64,000 nt of DNA from a virus, in IMG/VR virus record IMGVR_UViG_3300042691_044733, positions 1-64,000 of that record; one strand, written 5' to 3'. The notes below the pieces were generated by a model. It had not been told where the DNA came from. It did no database searches and saw nothing but the letters and a program-made list of their open reading frames with translations. Numbering within the stretch: position 1 is the stretch's first letter; every line of letters starts with the position of its first letter. The translations under genes and the position numbers were made by a program. Below, one piece after another: positions 31,756-40,544 of the stretch.

Positions 31756-31838
31756 GTATTTTAGGATTATTTTTTTCAGCAGTTTTAATTCTTTGTCTTT
31801 ACGTGTATAATTACAGAAAACACTACTTAAGAAAATGA
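31752..31838 (+). CDS. Single-TM micropeptide (28 aa)
   Basis: MSILGLFFSAVLILCLYVYN and a basic tail. It overlaps both neighbours as ATGA, which supports translation in spite of its size. Confidence 0.55.
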   Translation: MSILGLFFSAVLILCLYVYNYRKHYLRK

Positions 31839-32035
31839 AAGTAAGTTATCTGCGTTATTTCTTAATAAACAAATATCATTATGCTCTTGCGGTTTACCTA
31901 GTAATATTTATTAGTAGTGCTATAGGAGGAATAACGTATCCACAGGTTCACTTTATTAGTGGATTTATGGTTATATGTATTACTCTTTTAATAGTTTTAT
32001 CTAGAAGAGCATATAATAAATATCTGAAAGCATGA
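31835..32035 (+). CDS. Small membrane protein (66 aa)
   Basis: Hydrophobic segments at about 16-31 and 38-56. ATGA-coupled on both sides in a run of four small membrane genes. Confidence 0.6.
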   Translation: MKVSYLRYFLINKYHYALAVYLVIFISSAIGGITYPQVHFISGFMVICITLLIVLSRRAYNKYLKA

Positions 32036-32427
32036 TTAATTTTTTATACTTTCAAATATTTGTAGTGATTTCAGCAATGGTGGAGGCATCTTTATTTCAA
32101 CAAATAAAGACTTACACTAAGATGAAAATAGATGAACATGTATATCTAACAGCTTTGAGAATATATGTTTATTGTATCTGTTTTCAACCACATTTTAAAC
32201 TAGCAATAGTTTATCTAATTCCTTCATTATTAATGTTTTCCTTTGTTCATAATAGTATTTATTATGAAACAAGAAAGTACTTAAGCAATGGAAAAGTGTA
32301 TCCCGAAGGATACAAAAGTACAAGTACTACCACAGATGCAAAAATCAGTTTTAATTTTAAAACCAGATCTTTGTTATTTATTGGAGGACTTATTTTAATC
32401 ACATTAATCAATTATTTTTACCAATAA
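32032..32427 (+). CDS. Membrane protein (131 aa)
   Basis: Three hydrophobic segments (about 3-20, 47-73, 111-129). Function unknown; last member of the coupled membrane-gene run. Confidence 0.6.
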   Translation: MINFLYFQIFVVISAMVEASLFQQIKTYTKMKIDEHVYLTALRIYVYCICFQPHFKLAIVYLIPSLLMFSFVHNSIYYETRKYLSNGKVYPEGYKSTSTTTDAKISFNFKTRSLLFIGGLILITLINYFYQ

Positions 32428-32711
32428 TTTTTCATTTTTATTCAAATGCTACTGAAAGCAACAGAATTTCATTAGCAGCTCAACATCAGGATGGTGTTTT
32501 AAAAATTGCGTATGCAAGATGCAGTAAAAAAGATGCTTTTAACCGTAAAAACGGTAGAAAAATTGCAGAAGGAAGACTTTCTAAAGGAAAGTGCTTTAAA
32601 ACTATTGCAGTTGATTCTTTTACAGGTTCTGAATTTATTGAAATTGCAGAAAAAACCTGTAGAGAAATTAACCAATCTTACAGAAAAAAAAGTCTTAGTG
32701 GTTACAGGTAG
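32424..32711 (+). CDS. Conserved small protein lacking a normal start codon
   Basis: An open frame of about 95 codons with good protein character (KIAYARCSKKDAFNRKNGRK, then IAEGRLSKGKCF), a pattern I recognise from Bacteroidota phage proteins. It has no ATG, GTG or TTG at its beginning. The junction with the upstream gene reads ATAA where ATGA would be expected, so a G to A change could have turned ATG into ATA while keeping a stop codon for the first gene. Non-standard initiation or inactivation are both possible. Confidence 0.55.
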   Translation: MIFHFYSNATESNRISLAAQHQDGVLKIAYARCSKKDAFNRKNGRKIAEGRLSKGKCFKTIAVDSFTGSEFIEIAEKTCREINQSYRKKSLSGYR

Positions 32712-32751
32712 TGTGAAAGTTGTTTAAACGTAAACAAAGTTCACCGTGAAA

Positions 32752-32787
32752 AATAATGGGGTATTGCTACCCCATTATTGTTTTTTA
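32752..32787 (+). terminator. Intrinsic terminator
   Basis: AATAATGGGGTA/TACCCCATTATT 12-bp stem with 4-nt loop and T run. Confidence 0.88.
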
Positions 32788-32802
32788 AAAAAAATTAAAA
32801 CA

Positions 32803-33573
32803 ATGAAAGAAAATTTTAAAGAAGAAATAATGATAGCATTGACAAACTGCCCTGCTAATGAAGTATCACGTAAAGCATTTTTATGGGCAGCTTCTAATCT
32901 TCCTGATGAAGGTGGAGTTGGTTCTTTCTCTACTGGATTTAAAGATATTGATCATGAAAAAGATTCTGTTGAAAAAGCTTTTGGTTTAAATGATAAAGTT
33001 TCAGAAGAATTAAATAATTCTTTCAATAAACTTTGTAAAGAACTTCAAAAAAAGGAAGAAAAATTAAAAACTTCTCAAGTAATTGAGAAATTTCTTAACA
33101 TTCACCCTTTTGCATATAAATTGTTTTTGGTTAGAGGTGCAATGGAAGTTCTTAGTGAACTAAAAGAAGATTCTCATAACAACGAATTAAATGAAATTGA
33201 AGACGGTATCAAAAAAGCTTTAGAACAAGCTGGTATTGATATTAGTAATGTCAAAATTGAAAGAAAAGTTATTGAAACAGATACTCAAGAAGAATATGAA
33301 CTCATAAAACAAATGCTTATTGAGAAAAATGAATTGAGTCAAATGAAGAAAAAAATGGAAGGTCTTCGTGATTCTATCGCAGATGGAAAAATTTCTCAAG
33401 AGAAAAAAGAATTTACAAGAAAAGAAGCAGGTTTAGTTGTAGAAAAGCTTGAAAAAATGCTAAGTATTGCAAAGAAATTAAATGCAAGAAAAACTCCAGG
33501 GTTTTCTGACAACGATATTACTAGAATGGAATCAGATTTAAAAATATTAAAACTTATTTACGAAAATTTATGA
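32803..33573 (+). CDS. Helical protein upstream of the MoxR-type ATPase
   Basis: The start at 32803 follows the terminator; the earlier in-frame ATG lies in it. 256 residues, mostly helix, acidic and lysine-rich. ATGA-coupled to the AAA+ gene, so probably a partner or substrate adaptor. Confidence 0.65.
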   Translation: MKENFKEEIMIALTNCPANEVSRKAFLWAASNLPDEGGVGSFSTGFKDIDHEKDSVEKAFGLNDKVSEELNNSFNKLCKELQKKEEKLKTSQVIEKFLNIHPFAYKLFLVRGAMEVLSELKEDSHNNELNEIEDGIKKALEQAGIDISNVKIERKVIETDTQEEYELIKQMLIEKNELSQMKKKMEGLRDSIADGKISQEKKEFTRKEAGLVVEKLEKMLSIAKKLNARKTPGFSDNDITRMESDLKILKLIYENL

Positions 33574-34433
33574 TACTAAGTGATGATAAAAAGATAGATC
33601 TTGAATATATCAAATATCTTTACAATAATCCTGCTAACTGTGTTTCCAGCATGTTAATATTTGGTGAACCTGGAGCGGGTAAGACAAGTTTTGCTAAGTA
33701 CGTTGCTAAAGAATTAAACACTCATTTTATATTTGGTCCATGTTATGATGGTATGGGTGCAGATAAAATGGTTTATGACTGGGATTTGGGTACTTTAGCT
33801 GATGCTATGACAACTGAAGGTGTAAGTGGTAGAGAAGCATTAAAAGATGGTTATTTAATGCAGGCTTTGAAAAAATCAAATGAACAAAAAGTTTTACTTC
33901 TTATTGATGAGATTGATAAAGCAAAACCATCTGTTGATACTTTTTTGTTAAGCTATTTACAAGAATGTATGCTGAATGATCCTATAGCGGGGGTAATTCA
34001 TGGTAAAAAAGAGAATCTTTTTATTATTTTCACAAGTAACAAAAGAAGAGATCTTGAAGATGCTTTGGATAGAAGGTTTACTATGATCAGAGAATTTACT
34101 TTTCCTGAAAAGAATGAACTCATTCAACAAGTTAAAATGATGATTAATATTCCTTATAATGAAACTAAATTTCATTTTCTCATTGACCTCTTTTTGACTT
34201 ATAGAAGTTTAAAAGTAAATAAGAAACCATCTCAAAATCAGATTGCTGACCTTATACATGAATTGTATAATATTGGTAATTTGAGAATTGGAAGAATAAC
34301 TTCAAACAGAGCAAAATTCAGAGCATTACTTTGGAAATTATCCCAAGAAGAATCTGATCACAAAGTGTTTGTAGCTCACTGTAAAAAAATATATAAAGAC
34401 GTTTTTGAAAGCTACATTGGAAGTATGATTTAA
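33570..34433 (+). CDS. MoxR-type AAA+ ATPase (first copy)
   Basis: 287 residues. Walker A GEPGAGKT (32-39), Walker B LLLIDEIDK (about 110-118), sensor 1 FTSNKR (about 152-157), arginine finger region LDRRF. A chaperone-like ATPase of the kind that works with vWA proteins. The next gene encodes a vWA-like protein, as expected for such a pair. Confidence 0.85.
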   Translation: MILSDDKKIDLEYIKYLYNNPANCVSSMLIFGEPGAGKTSFAKYVAKELNTHFIFGPCYDGMGADKMVYDWDLGTLADAMTTEGVSGREALKDGYLMQALKKSNEQKVLLLIDEIDKAKPSVDTFLLSYLQECMLNDPIAGVIHGKKENLFIIFTSNKRRDLEDALDRRFTMIREFTFPEKNELIQQVKMMINIPYNETKFHFLIDLFLTYRSLKVNKKPSQNQIADLIHELYNIGNLRIGRITSNRAKFRALLWKLSQEESDHKVFVAHCKKIYKDVFESYIGSMI

Positions 34434-34441
34434 AAAAATTT

Positions 34442-35329
34442 ATGATTCATTTTAGACAAGATAAGCTTTTTGAAGATTACTTCGAGAAAAATAAATTTAT
34501 AGAACATACATACAAAGATAAGAAATTAACAATAAGTAAAGAAAATATAAACTCTATACCAAAAGAGTTTGTACAAAGTTTAGCAACAAGATTGGCAAAA
34601 AGTAATAGTAGCAGTTCTAAAATGGTTCCAGGCAAAGGAAATGGGGATAAAAAACCTGTACAATTTGATATGGCCCCTGATGGAAAAGATAGTGAAATCG
34701 GCAAAAACAAAGGTGGTAAAGTTAAAAGAGCTGAAGATAAAGTTGATAACACAATAGATAAGAAAGAATTTGTTAAAAAACAGGTTTTAAGACTTTCTAC
34801 AACAACTCATCTTTTTGAAGATAAGCTGGATTATCCTAAAGTATTCAAAGCTTTATTAACTGAACCACATAATGCTCTAGACTACAGAAGAAAAACAGAA
34901 GAAGATATTATTCAGTCTATCTTTGTAATTGATCCTGCAATAGGATATAATAATAATGATAAAGGATTTCATAAAACATTAATAACTGTCTGTAAAGAAA
35001 TTAAAGGTGTTGATGTTTTGGAGTTAACTTCTTTAACTGATTATTCTAGCGGAGAGTATTACTTAAACAAATTAGATCAAATAATGAAAAAAAATAAAGG
35101 TAATATTTATGTTTTTTCACAAGGTTGTGGGGGAAGTCCTCCAGATGTGCCATTTGATCTTAAAAAAGTTATTGGGACAAGAAAATTAACATTTTGCACA
35201 TGTTTTAAACATGGTGAAACTTGTGGATGTGATATTATACCTTCCCACGAACGTTTGCAAAAAGTTAATAAAAGCATGAAAATTTATTATAGCATTGATA
35301 GTTATAATAAACTTTCTTTATTAGAGTAG
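34442..35329 (+). CDS. vWA-like partner protein (degenerate MIDAS)
   Basis: 295 residues. A low-complexity, Gly/Lys-rich linker (about 55-95) precedes a C-terminal domain: QSIFVIDPAIGYNNN, then KIMKK-type helices and a strand NIYVFSQGCGGSPPD. The position and strand order suggest a vWA fold, but the DxSxS metal site is missing. The cysteine-rich LTFCTCFKHGETCGC may hold zinc instead. Confidence 0.5.
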   Translation: MIHFRQDKLFEDYFEKNKFIEHTYKDKKLTISKENINSIPKEFVQSLATRLAKSNSSSSKMVPGKGNGDKKPVQFDMAPDGKDSEIGKNKGGKVKRAEDKVDNTIDKKEFVKKQVLRLSTTTHLFEDKLDYPKVFKALLTEPHNALDYRRKTEEDIIQSIFVIDPAIGYNNNDKGFHKTLITVCKEIKGVDVLELTSLTDYSSGEYYLNKLDQIMKKNKGNIYVFSQGCGGSPPDVPFDLKKVIGTRKLTFCTCFKHGETCGCDIIPSHERLQKVNKSMKIYYSIDSYNKLSLLE

Positions 35330-35336
35330 AAAAAAT

Positions 35337-35898
35337 GGTTTGGATCCTTTTTAAATCTAATTATTTAAATTCGTAAATGCTTACCACGCGAGTTTAAACA
35401 AAACATACACTAAGTTTAAAGATCTGATAAAGTATTCAATGTACGTTTACTTCGGGTAAACCTCTGGCAGTTGATTTATTGGTGAAATAAATTGATTACT
35501 ATCTAAAATAAGTTTTTGATGTTGGAATATACTGATAGAACTTAGAGAGTTATGGAAGCAACAATAAGATTTTGGTTTTTTTAAAGTTATTTGTGAAAAT
35601 ACTTTGGAAGAATATTGAGGAATTGTTGAATAAGTGAATTATTTAGTAAGAGTGTGAAGAAATTCAATTTTGTTTTTACAAGGTGATGAAAAGTCTCTTT
35701 ACGGATATTAAATAAGGATTTAAAAGTGACTAAAAACTATGCTCTGAAATGGGTATAGAAGTGGCAAGATTGCACCACAAATTACCTTTTTCGTATTATA
35801 GAAAGGTAAGATCTTAGTAAAGGTCCAAACTTAAAAGTGATTAAAAAGTATTGTGAGGAGGAAGTTCAGAAATGAATATTTCTCCTCACATATTTTTA
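35337..35898 (+). ncRNA. Large structured noncoding RNA candidate (about 0.56 kb)
   Basis: No ORF. A long-range helix, GTTTGGA-CCTTT (about 35338) with AAAGG-TCCAAAC (about 35819), closes almost the whole region. Inside are GTTTAC-TTCG-GGTAAAC (about 35447), TTGATTTATT/AAATAAATTGA (about 35473), CTAT/ATAG (about 35738) and GTGG/CCAC (about 35761). A terminator hairpin TGTGAGGAG/CTCCTCACA (35852/35882) ends it. Class unknown. Confidence 0.65.
35852..35898 (+). terminator. Terminator of the 0.56-kb RNA
   Basis: TGTGAGGAG/CTCCTCACA followed by T-rich sequence. It overlaps the early in-frame ATG (35872) of the next ORF. Confidence 0.75.
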
Positions 35899-35913
35899 TT
35901 TAAAAAATCAATT

Positions 35914-36060
35914 ATGTACCAAATTTGCGCATTAAAGGATGAAAAAATTTTATATGAGGGGGATGTTGATCAATGCTGGAAATTTGTACAAAGCAATAAA
36001 GATTTAAAATATTTTATTGTTAGAGAAGCTGCAATAAAAGAATCTAGAATTACAAGATGA
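35914..36060 (+). CDS. Small protein (48 aa)
   Basis: MYQICALKDEKILYEGDVDQ then a short helix; the start at 35914 is used because the longer frame lies in a terminator. Converges with the minus-strand gene, overlapping it by 11 nt. Confidence 0.55.
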   Translation: MYQICALKDEKILYEGDVDQCWKFVQSNKDLKYFIVREAAIKESRITR

Positions 36061-36964
36061 TATTGTCAACTTTAGTTTTATTTTTTTCTGTAGTTACAAT
36101 GGCAAATCCATTAACCCAATTGTTAAACGGTAGATAGTTTGGTGACAAATCACATAAACAACCTACACTATAACAGTTTATACTTTTACCTGTAATATCT
36201 TTGAGTTTGTAAGAAGACTCTCTATGAAAATGTCCACATAAAACACTATGTTTTGTTTTATTGTAAATATTTTTTGCGGGGTTATCTCCACCAGACCCAG
36301 GATATTCATGTCCATGTAAGATAATTAAATCTTCAATTTTTACAGGAGTATATTTATTAATCTTAATAATATTGAATTTTTCAAAATCTAAAAGATTTTC
36401 AATCTTTAGTACATCCAAATCTTCAAGTTCTTTAGCTTTAGATTGAATGTATTTTTCTAATCTTATTTCATGATTTCCAAGTTTGAAATAGATAGGAATA
36501 TTTGGAAATAACTTTCTAAGATCTTTGAAAAACTTCTTTGTAATCTGTACTTCAGTATTCAAAGAAGGTTTATTTTTTTCTTTTACATGTACACTTAACT
36601 GATAAAAATCAAGTACATCACCATTTAGTAGTATTGCTGTTACTTTCTCATCTATACACTTTTGTATTGCTTTAGATAAAGCTTTTTTATTGTGATATGG
36701 AAAATGAATATCATTTAATATTGCTAATTTTGCTGTTTTGATTTCATAAATGCTGTTATCTTCTTTTTTACCATCTGGGATTGATAAGATTTTCTTTTCC
36801 TTACCTGGTAAATTTAAAAAAGATCTCAAATAAGATCTTGCGTGTTCAGTTCCTGTAAAGGTTTTAGGATTTTCTAAAAATAGTTTTCTTGATAAAGAAG
36901 CTAAAGATTCATTTGGATCTGCTGTTTTTAGAAATTTTTCAACTACATTGTAATTTTTATTCAT
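36050..36964 (-). CDS. Metallophosphoesterase with N-terminal helical domain
   Basis: 304 residues. Motifs LNDIHFPYH (D-x-H, about 84-92), NGDVLDF (about 114-120), LGNHEIR (about 161-167), LHGHEYPG (about 217-224) and CGHFHRE (about 244-250) form a complete two-metal phosphoesterase site. The N-terminal 80 residues resemble a helical DNA-binding or packing module. Substrate unknown: nucleic acid or nucleotide phosphodiesters are likely for phage members. It is on the opposite strand to its neighbours, with a divergent promoter at 36982. Confidence 0.88.
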   Translation of the reverse strand: MNKNYNVVEKFLKTADPNESLASLSRKLFLENPKTFTGTEHARSYLRSFLNLPGKEKKILSIPDGKKEDNSIYEIKTAKLAILNDIHFPYHNKKALSKAIQKCIDEKVTAILLNGDVLDFYQLSVHVKEKNKPSLNTEVQITKKFFKDLRKLFPNIPIYFKLGNHEIRLEKYIQSKAKELEDLDVLKIENLLDFEKFNIIKINKYTPVKIEDLIILHGHEYPGSGGDNPAKNIYNKTKHSVLCGHFHRESSYKLKDITGKSINCYSVGCLCDLSPNYLPFNNWVNGFAIVTTEKNKTKVDNIIL

Positions 36965-36981
36965 TTTTTAAAAAATGTTTC

Positions 36982-36999
36982 TATATTTGTACAAATATA
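36982..36999. promoter_or_regulatory. 18-bp palindrome with facing -7 elements
   Basis: TATATTTGTACAAATATA is a perfect inverted repeat holding TATATTTG on each strand. It sits between the divergent phosphoesterase and acidic-protein genes. It could be two overlapping promoters, an operator, or both. Confidence 0.6.
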
Positions 37000-37009
37000 C
37001 AAAATTTTT

Positions 37010-37249
37010 ATGTTATACCAATTACCTACAGGAAAAGTTATAAATATTTCAATTGATGACTATTTAAAGCTTACTGAATTAGACATTCAACATCTTATTA
37101 GCATTGATGCAGGATTTTATTCAAATTCTCCTTTTTTAGGTTCATCACTTGATAATGATTTTGATGAAATTATTGAAGAAGACCCTGATTCAAATGAAGA
37201 CCTTGACTTAGACATTGATTACGAATTATTTAATCCTTATGACCCATGA
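37010..37249 (+). CDS. Small acidic protein (79 aa)
   Basis: The N-terminal IDDYLKLTELDIQHLISIDA is helical. The C-terminal half is very rich in Asp and Glu (EEDPDSNEDLDLDIDYE). Possibly a DNA mimic or a partner of a basic protein. ATGA-coupled downstream. Confidence 0.65.
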   Translation: MLYQLPTGKVINISIDDYLKLTELDIQHLISIDAGFYSNSPFLGSSLDNDFDEIIEEDPDSNEDLDLDIDYELFNPYDP

Positions 37250-37701
37250 AAACAGAACAAATCATTTATCAAGGAAATTTAAAAAACTATCAAATTTTTA
37301 AGAACACCAATCCAATAAGTTATGAAAAAGACATTTTCAACGAAAAACAAAATTTCTTTTATAAAAGAGCCTTGTATGGTTTAAAATCATATGCGCCTGA
37401 AGAATGGGAAAAGATTCCTGGTGTAAAGAAAAAAAGAATTATCAAAGTAAACAAACGTGCACAAGAGATTCTTAATATCTGGAAACAGGAATTAGTGAAT
37501 GAAAAATACAATTCTTTATTGAAATCTGTATTTTTCCATAGTAAATTAATTAATGATTTTATTTCAGAATTTGGAAAAGAAACAGATCCAGAGTATATTT
37601 GTACTGTAAGTTTCAAAGAACTTAATTTGACTAAAAAAGATATAGCTCAAAAATTAGTATCTGAGAAAGTATTACCAGTAAATTTTTTTGAATTAAAGTA
37701 G
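37246..37701 (+). CDS. Hypothetical protein (151 aa)
   Basis: Soluble basic protein (IPGVKKKRIIKVNKRAQEIL). Ends with TAG; the next gene starts 3 nt later in the same frame, so a readthrough product with 37705 is formally possible. Confidence 0.6.
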   Translation: MKTEQIIYQGNLKNYQIFKNTNPISYEKDIFNEKQNFFYKRALYGLKSYAPEEWEKIPGVKKKRIIKVNKRAQEILNIWKQELVNEKYNSLLKSVFFHSKLINDFISEFGKETDPEYICTVSFKELNLTKKDIAQKLVSEKVLPVNFFELK

Positions 37702-37704
37702 AAT

Positions 37705-38028
37705 ATGGGACAGTTCCACAATCTTGATAATGAAGATGTTATCTTTGTTTATTTATCAAACGAAAGATTTCTTGAAGAGTATGAATTACTTTTTGAAGCA
37801 AAATCAGTTGATAAAATCTCTTCTGTGAATAATGATACAGTAATGTTTTCATCAATTACATTTTCAGATGAAGAGATAGAAGAAATAAAAAATAGAGATC
37901 ATTACAAGTATTGTATGTCTGTCAGAAATAAACTTGGTCCCATTGTTGAAATAATTAAAGAAACTCTTCCAGATATTTATGATAAAGTCTATAAAACAAT
38001 GACACAATCTAATGAAGACGTACTGTAA
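37705..38028 (+). CDS. Hypothetical acidic protein (107 aa)
   Basis: MGQFHNLDNEDVIFVYLSNE start; acidic and helical. Overlaps the HNH gene by 17 nt. Confidence 0.6.
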   Translation: MGQFHNLDNEDVIFVYLSNERFLEEYELLFEAKSVDKISSVNNDTVMFSSITFSDEEIEEIKNRDHYKYCMSVRNKLGPIVEIIKETLPDIYDKVYKTMTQSNEDVL

Positions 38029-38368
38029 TTGCGGTTCTTCTAAAATTTGGAAAAATGTTGAAGGAAAAAAATACTGTAAAGTTTGTTGTTCTAAACTTGG
38101 ATTTTTCAAAAAGTTGAAAAAAGTTTCAAGTAAACAAAAAGAAATCAATAAAGAATACAGTGTTAATAGAAGGAACTTCTTAGAAGAGAATCCTTATTGT
38201 CAAGCTAAATTACCTGGTTGCACAATCTATGCAACAGATATTCATCACAAAGAAGGTAGGGGAAATAACACAAATGAAGTAAATACTTTTATGGGTTTAT
38301 GCAGAGCATGCCATGAGTATATTCATTCTAATCCTATTCAAGCAAGAGAATTAGGTTATTTAAAATAA
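38012..38368 (+). CDS. HNH nuclease with zinc ribbon
   Basis: 118 residues. N-terminal C-x-C...C-x2-C ribbon (CNCG...CKVCC, about 5-27), then CQAKLPGCTIYATDIHHKEG and LCRACHEYIHSNP, a compact zinc-stabilised HNH fold. It lacks NUMOD domains and sits in the replication-linked block, so it is more likely a recombination or junction nuclease than a homing enzyme. Confidence 0.8.
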   Translation: MKTYCNCGSSKIWKNVEGKKYCKVCCSKLGFFKKLKKVSSKQKEINKEYSVNRRNFLEENPYCQAKLPGCTIYATDIHHKEGRGNNTNEVNTFMGLCRACHEYIHSNPIQARELGYLK

Positions 38369-38369
38369 T

Positions 38370-39449
38370 ATGACAAAAGATGAAATACAGGATGAATGTT
38401 TAAAAACTCTTATTCCTCTAAAAAATGGTACTTCTGTATTAAGTGTTGGTGTTGGTAAAACTAGAATTGCTTTAAGGCACATTGATTATCTTTTTCAAAA
38501 AGGCTTGATAAAAACAGTTTTAGTTGTTATTCCAAAAATATCTACGATTAAAACCTGGAAAGATGAAATTGCTTTAACAAGTTTAAATCATTTAAATGAT
38601 ATTATTACTTACACTACATACAGAAGTTTAAACAAACAAAGTAAAGATTACTCTATTGTATATTTTGATGAAATTCATAATATTTTAAAAACTCACAATG
38701 TTTATCTAAAGGATTATCAAGGTTATGTATTTGGTTTAACTGGTACTTTACCAATTTACAAATCAAATATTAAACGAAAAATGATTGATTATTATGCTCC
38801 TGTTGTGTTTAAATGTACAATAAAAGAAGCTGTTGATAATAAAATCATTAATGATGTAGATATCATTATTCACTACATACCATTATCTGATAAAAAAGAT
38901 GTCAAAATAACTACTGCTAAATCAGAGTTTTTTGTTAGTGAATTGGATAATTACAATTATATCTGCAAACAGATAGAAAATAATCCAGAAAAAGAGTTCT
39001 TGAAAATTATGAGAACTAAAATTTTACAAGAGTATAAATCTAAAGTTGATTTTATCAAAAAATTAAAAACTGAGATAACTGAAAAGTGTTTAATTTTTGT
39101 TAATTCAAAAATTCAAGCACAAGAAGTTTGTTCTCATTCTTATTTTTCTGGAAATGAACTTAGTGATGAAAATTTACTTAAGTTTAAAAAAGGTATAATC
39201 AAACAAATGAGTTGTATTTTGCAACTCAGTGAAGGAATTAACATTCCTGATTTAAGATGTGGAATTATTTCACATTCTTTTGGAAATGAGTTCAAATTAA
39301 ACCAACGTATCGGTAGGTTGTGTAGACTTAATCCAGACCAACTCTCTACAGTTCATATATTATGCTATAAAGGCACTATTGATGAAACATGGGTTGAAGA
39401 ATCTTTAAAAGATTTAAATCACAAAAAAATTAAAAAATTTTATTACTAA
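38370..39449 (+). CDS. SF2 DNA helicase
   Basis: 359 residues. Walker A SVGVGKTR (25-32), DEIH box (YFDEIHN, about 100), motif III LTGTLP, and motif VI QRIGRLCR near 329. Short compared with most SF2 helicases. Likely works in replication fork or recombination steps with the neighbouring HNH enzyme. Confidence 0.88.
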   Translation: MTKDEIQDECLKTLIPLKNGTSVLSVGVGKTRIALRHIDYLFQKGLIKTVLVVIPKISTIKTWKDEIALTSLNHLNDIITYTTYRSLNKQSKDYSIVYFDEIHNILKTHNVYLKDYQGYVFGLTGTLPIYKSNIKRKMIDYYAPVVFKCTIKEAVDNKIINDVDIIIHYIPLSDKKDVKITTAKSEFFVSELDNYNYICKQIENNPEKEFLKIMRTKILQEYKSKVDFIKKLKTEITEKCLIFVNSKIQAQEVCSHSYFSGNELSDENLLKFKKGIIKQMSCILQLSEGINIPDLRCGIISHSFGNEFKLNQRIGRLCRLNPDQLSTVHILCYKGTIDETWVEESLKDLNHKKIKKFYY

Positions 39450-39456
39450 GAAAATT

Positions 39457-40533
39457 ATGAAAAGTTCATTTGAAAAAGCTACGGAAAGTGAAATGGCAGC
39501 TAAAATGGCAGATACATCACCTGTAATTACTGAGCATGAAATCTCTGTGAGTAATATTGAAGATCTTACGACATACGGAAAAGAATCAATTATCTCTAAA
39601 CTTATCGGAGATGTTGCTGCAAAAGCTGCAAAAGAAGTTGCTTCAAAGGTTGTTGTAAAAACACCATTGGAAACACTTATAGATGATACAAAAGAGGATT
39701 ACATTACTCTAAAAGACAAATTTTTTGTCCAAAAAGCAGATTTTAAATTTCTGTGTGATGCAATTTCTGAAAAAATCAATGTTTTGATTTTTGGTGATAC
39801 TGGTGCTGGTAAAACTGAAATGATCAAATATGTTGGAGATTTTTTAAGTCTTCCTGTTTCTTTCTTTGATATGGGTGCTATGACAGACCCAATTTTGGGT
39901 TTGATTGGAACTCACGTTATCAAAACTGAAGATGGAAAAGCTATAAGTAAATTCTTTCCTTCAAGATTCAGTGAAGTTATTCAACGTCCTGGTATTGTTG
40001 TATTGGATGAGATCAACAGAAATACCCCTATGAGTAATAACCTGTTGTTTCCTTGTTTAGATTTCAGAAGAACTCTGTCAATGGAATATTCTTTTGATAG
40101 CATGGAACCTATTAATATACATCCTGATTGTATATTTGTTGCTACAGCAAATGTAGGTAATTCTTATTCTGGTACTAGCAAAATTGACAGAGCATTGCTT
40201 GACAGGTTTATGTGTATGACTATTGAAAATCTTGATCAGGAAAGAATTACTAAAATTGTCAAAGTAAACTATCCTGACTTGGGTGAAACTACTAGATCTA
40301 TTATTGTAGATGTTTACACTAAAATCAATAAAGCAAATGATGAATTTACAATTGATTTCAGATTGTCACCAAGACATATTCACAACATCTGTAAATTGGT
40401 TTCTAAAGGGAACACAATCTTTGATGCTTACTACATTATAACTAATGGTTTAGGCTCTAAAGCAGGTACAGAATTTATAAAAACAATTACAGGTTTGACA
40501 AAATCAAAATCATTGATTTCAAAAGAAGCTTAA
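39457..40533 (+). CDS. MoxR-type AAA+ ATPase (second copy)
   Basis: 358 residues. Walker A GDTGAGKT (113-120), Walker B GIVVLDEIN (about 182-190), sensor 1 FVATANVG, arginine finger LLDRF. The N-terminal 80 residues are low-complexity. Directly upstream of a canonical vWA gene, the classic MoxR/vWA arrangement used to remodel or load protein complexes. Confidence 0.88.
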   Translation: MKSSFEKATESEMAAKMADTSPVITEHEISVSNIEDLTTYGKESIISKLIGDVAAKAAKEVASKVVVKTPLETLIDDTKEDYITLKDKFFVQKADFKFLCDAISEKINVLIFGDTGAGKTEMIKYVGDFLSLPVSFFDMGAMTDPILGLIGTHVIKTEDGKAISKFFPSRFSEVIQRPGIVVLDEINRNTPMSNNLLFPCLDFRRTLSMEYSFDSMEPINIHPDCIFVATANVGNSYSGTSKIDRALLDRFMCMTIENLDQERITKIVKVNYPDLGETTRSIIVDVYTKINKANDEFTIDFRLSPRHIHNICKLVSKGNTIFDAYYIITNGLGSKAGTEFIKTITGLTKSKSLISKEA

Positions 40534-40544
40534 AAAATTAAATA

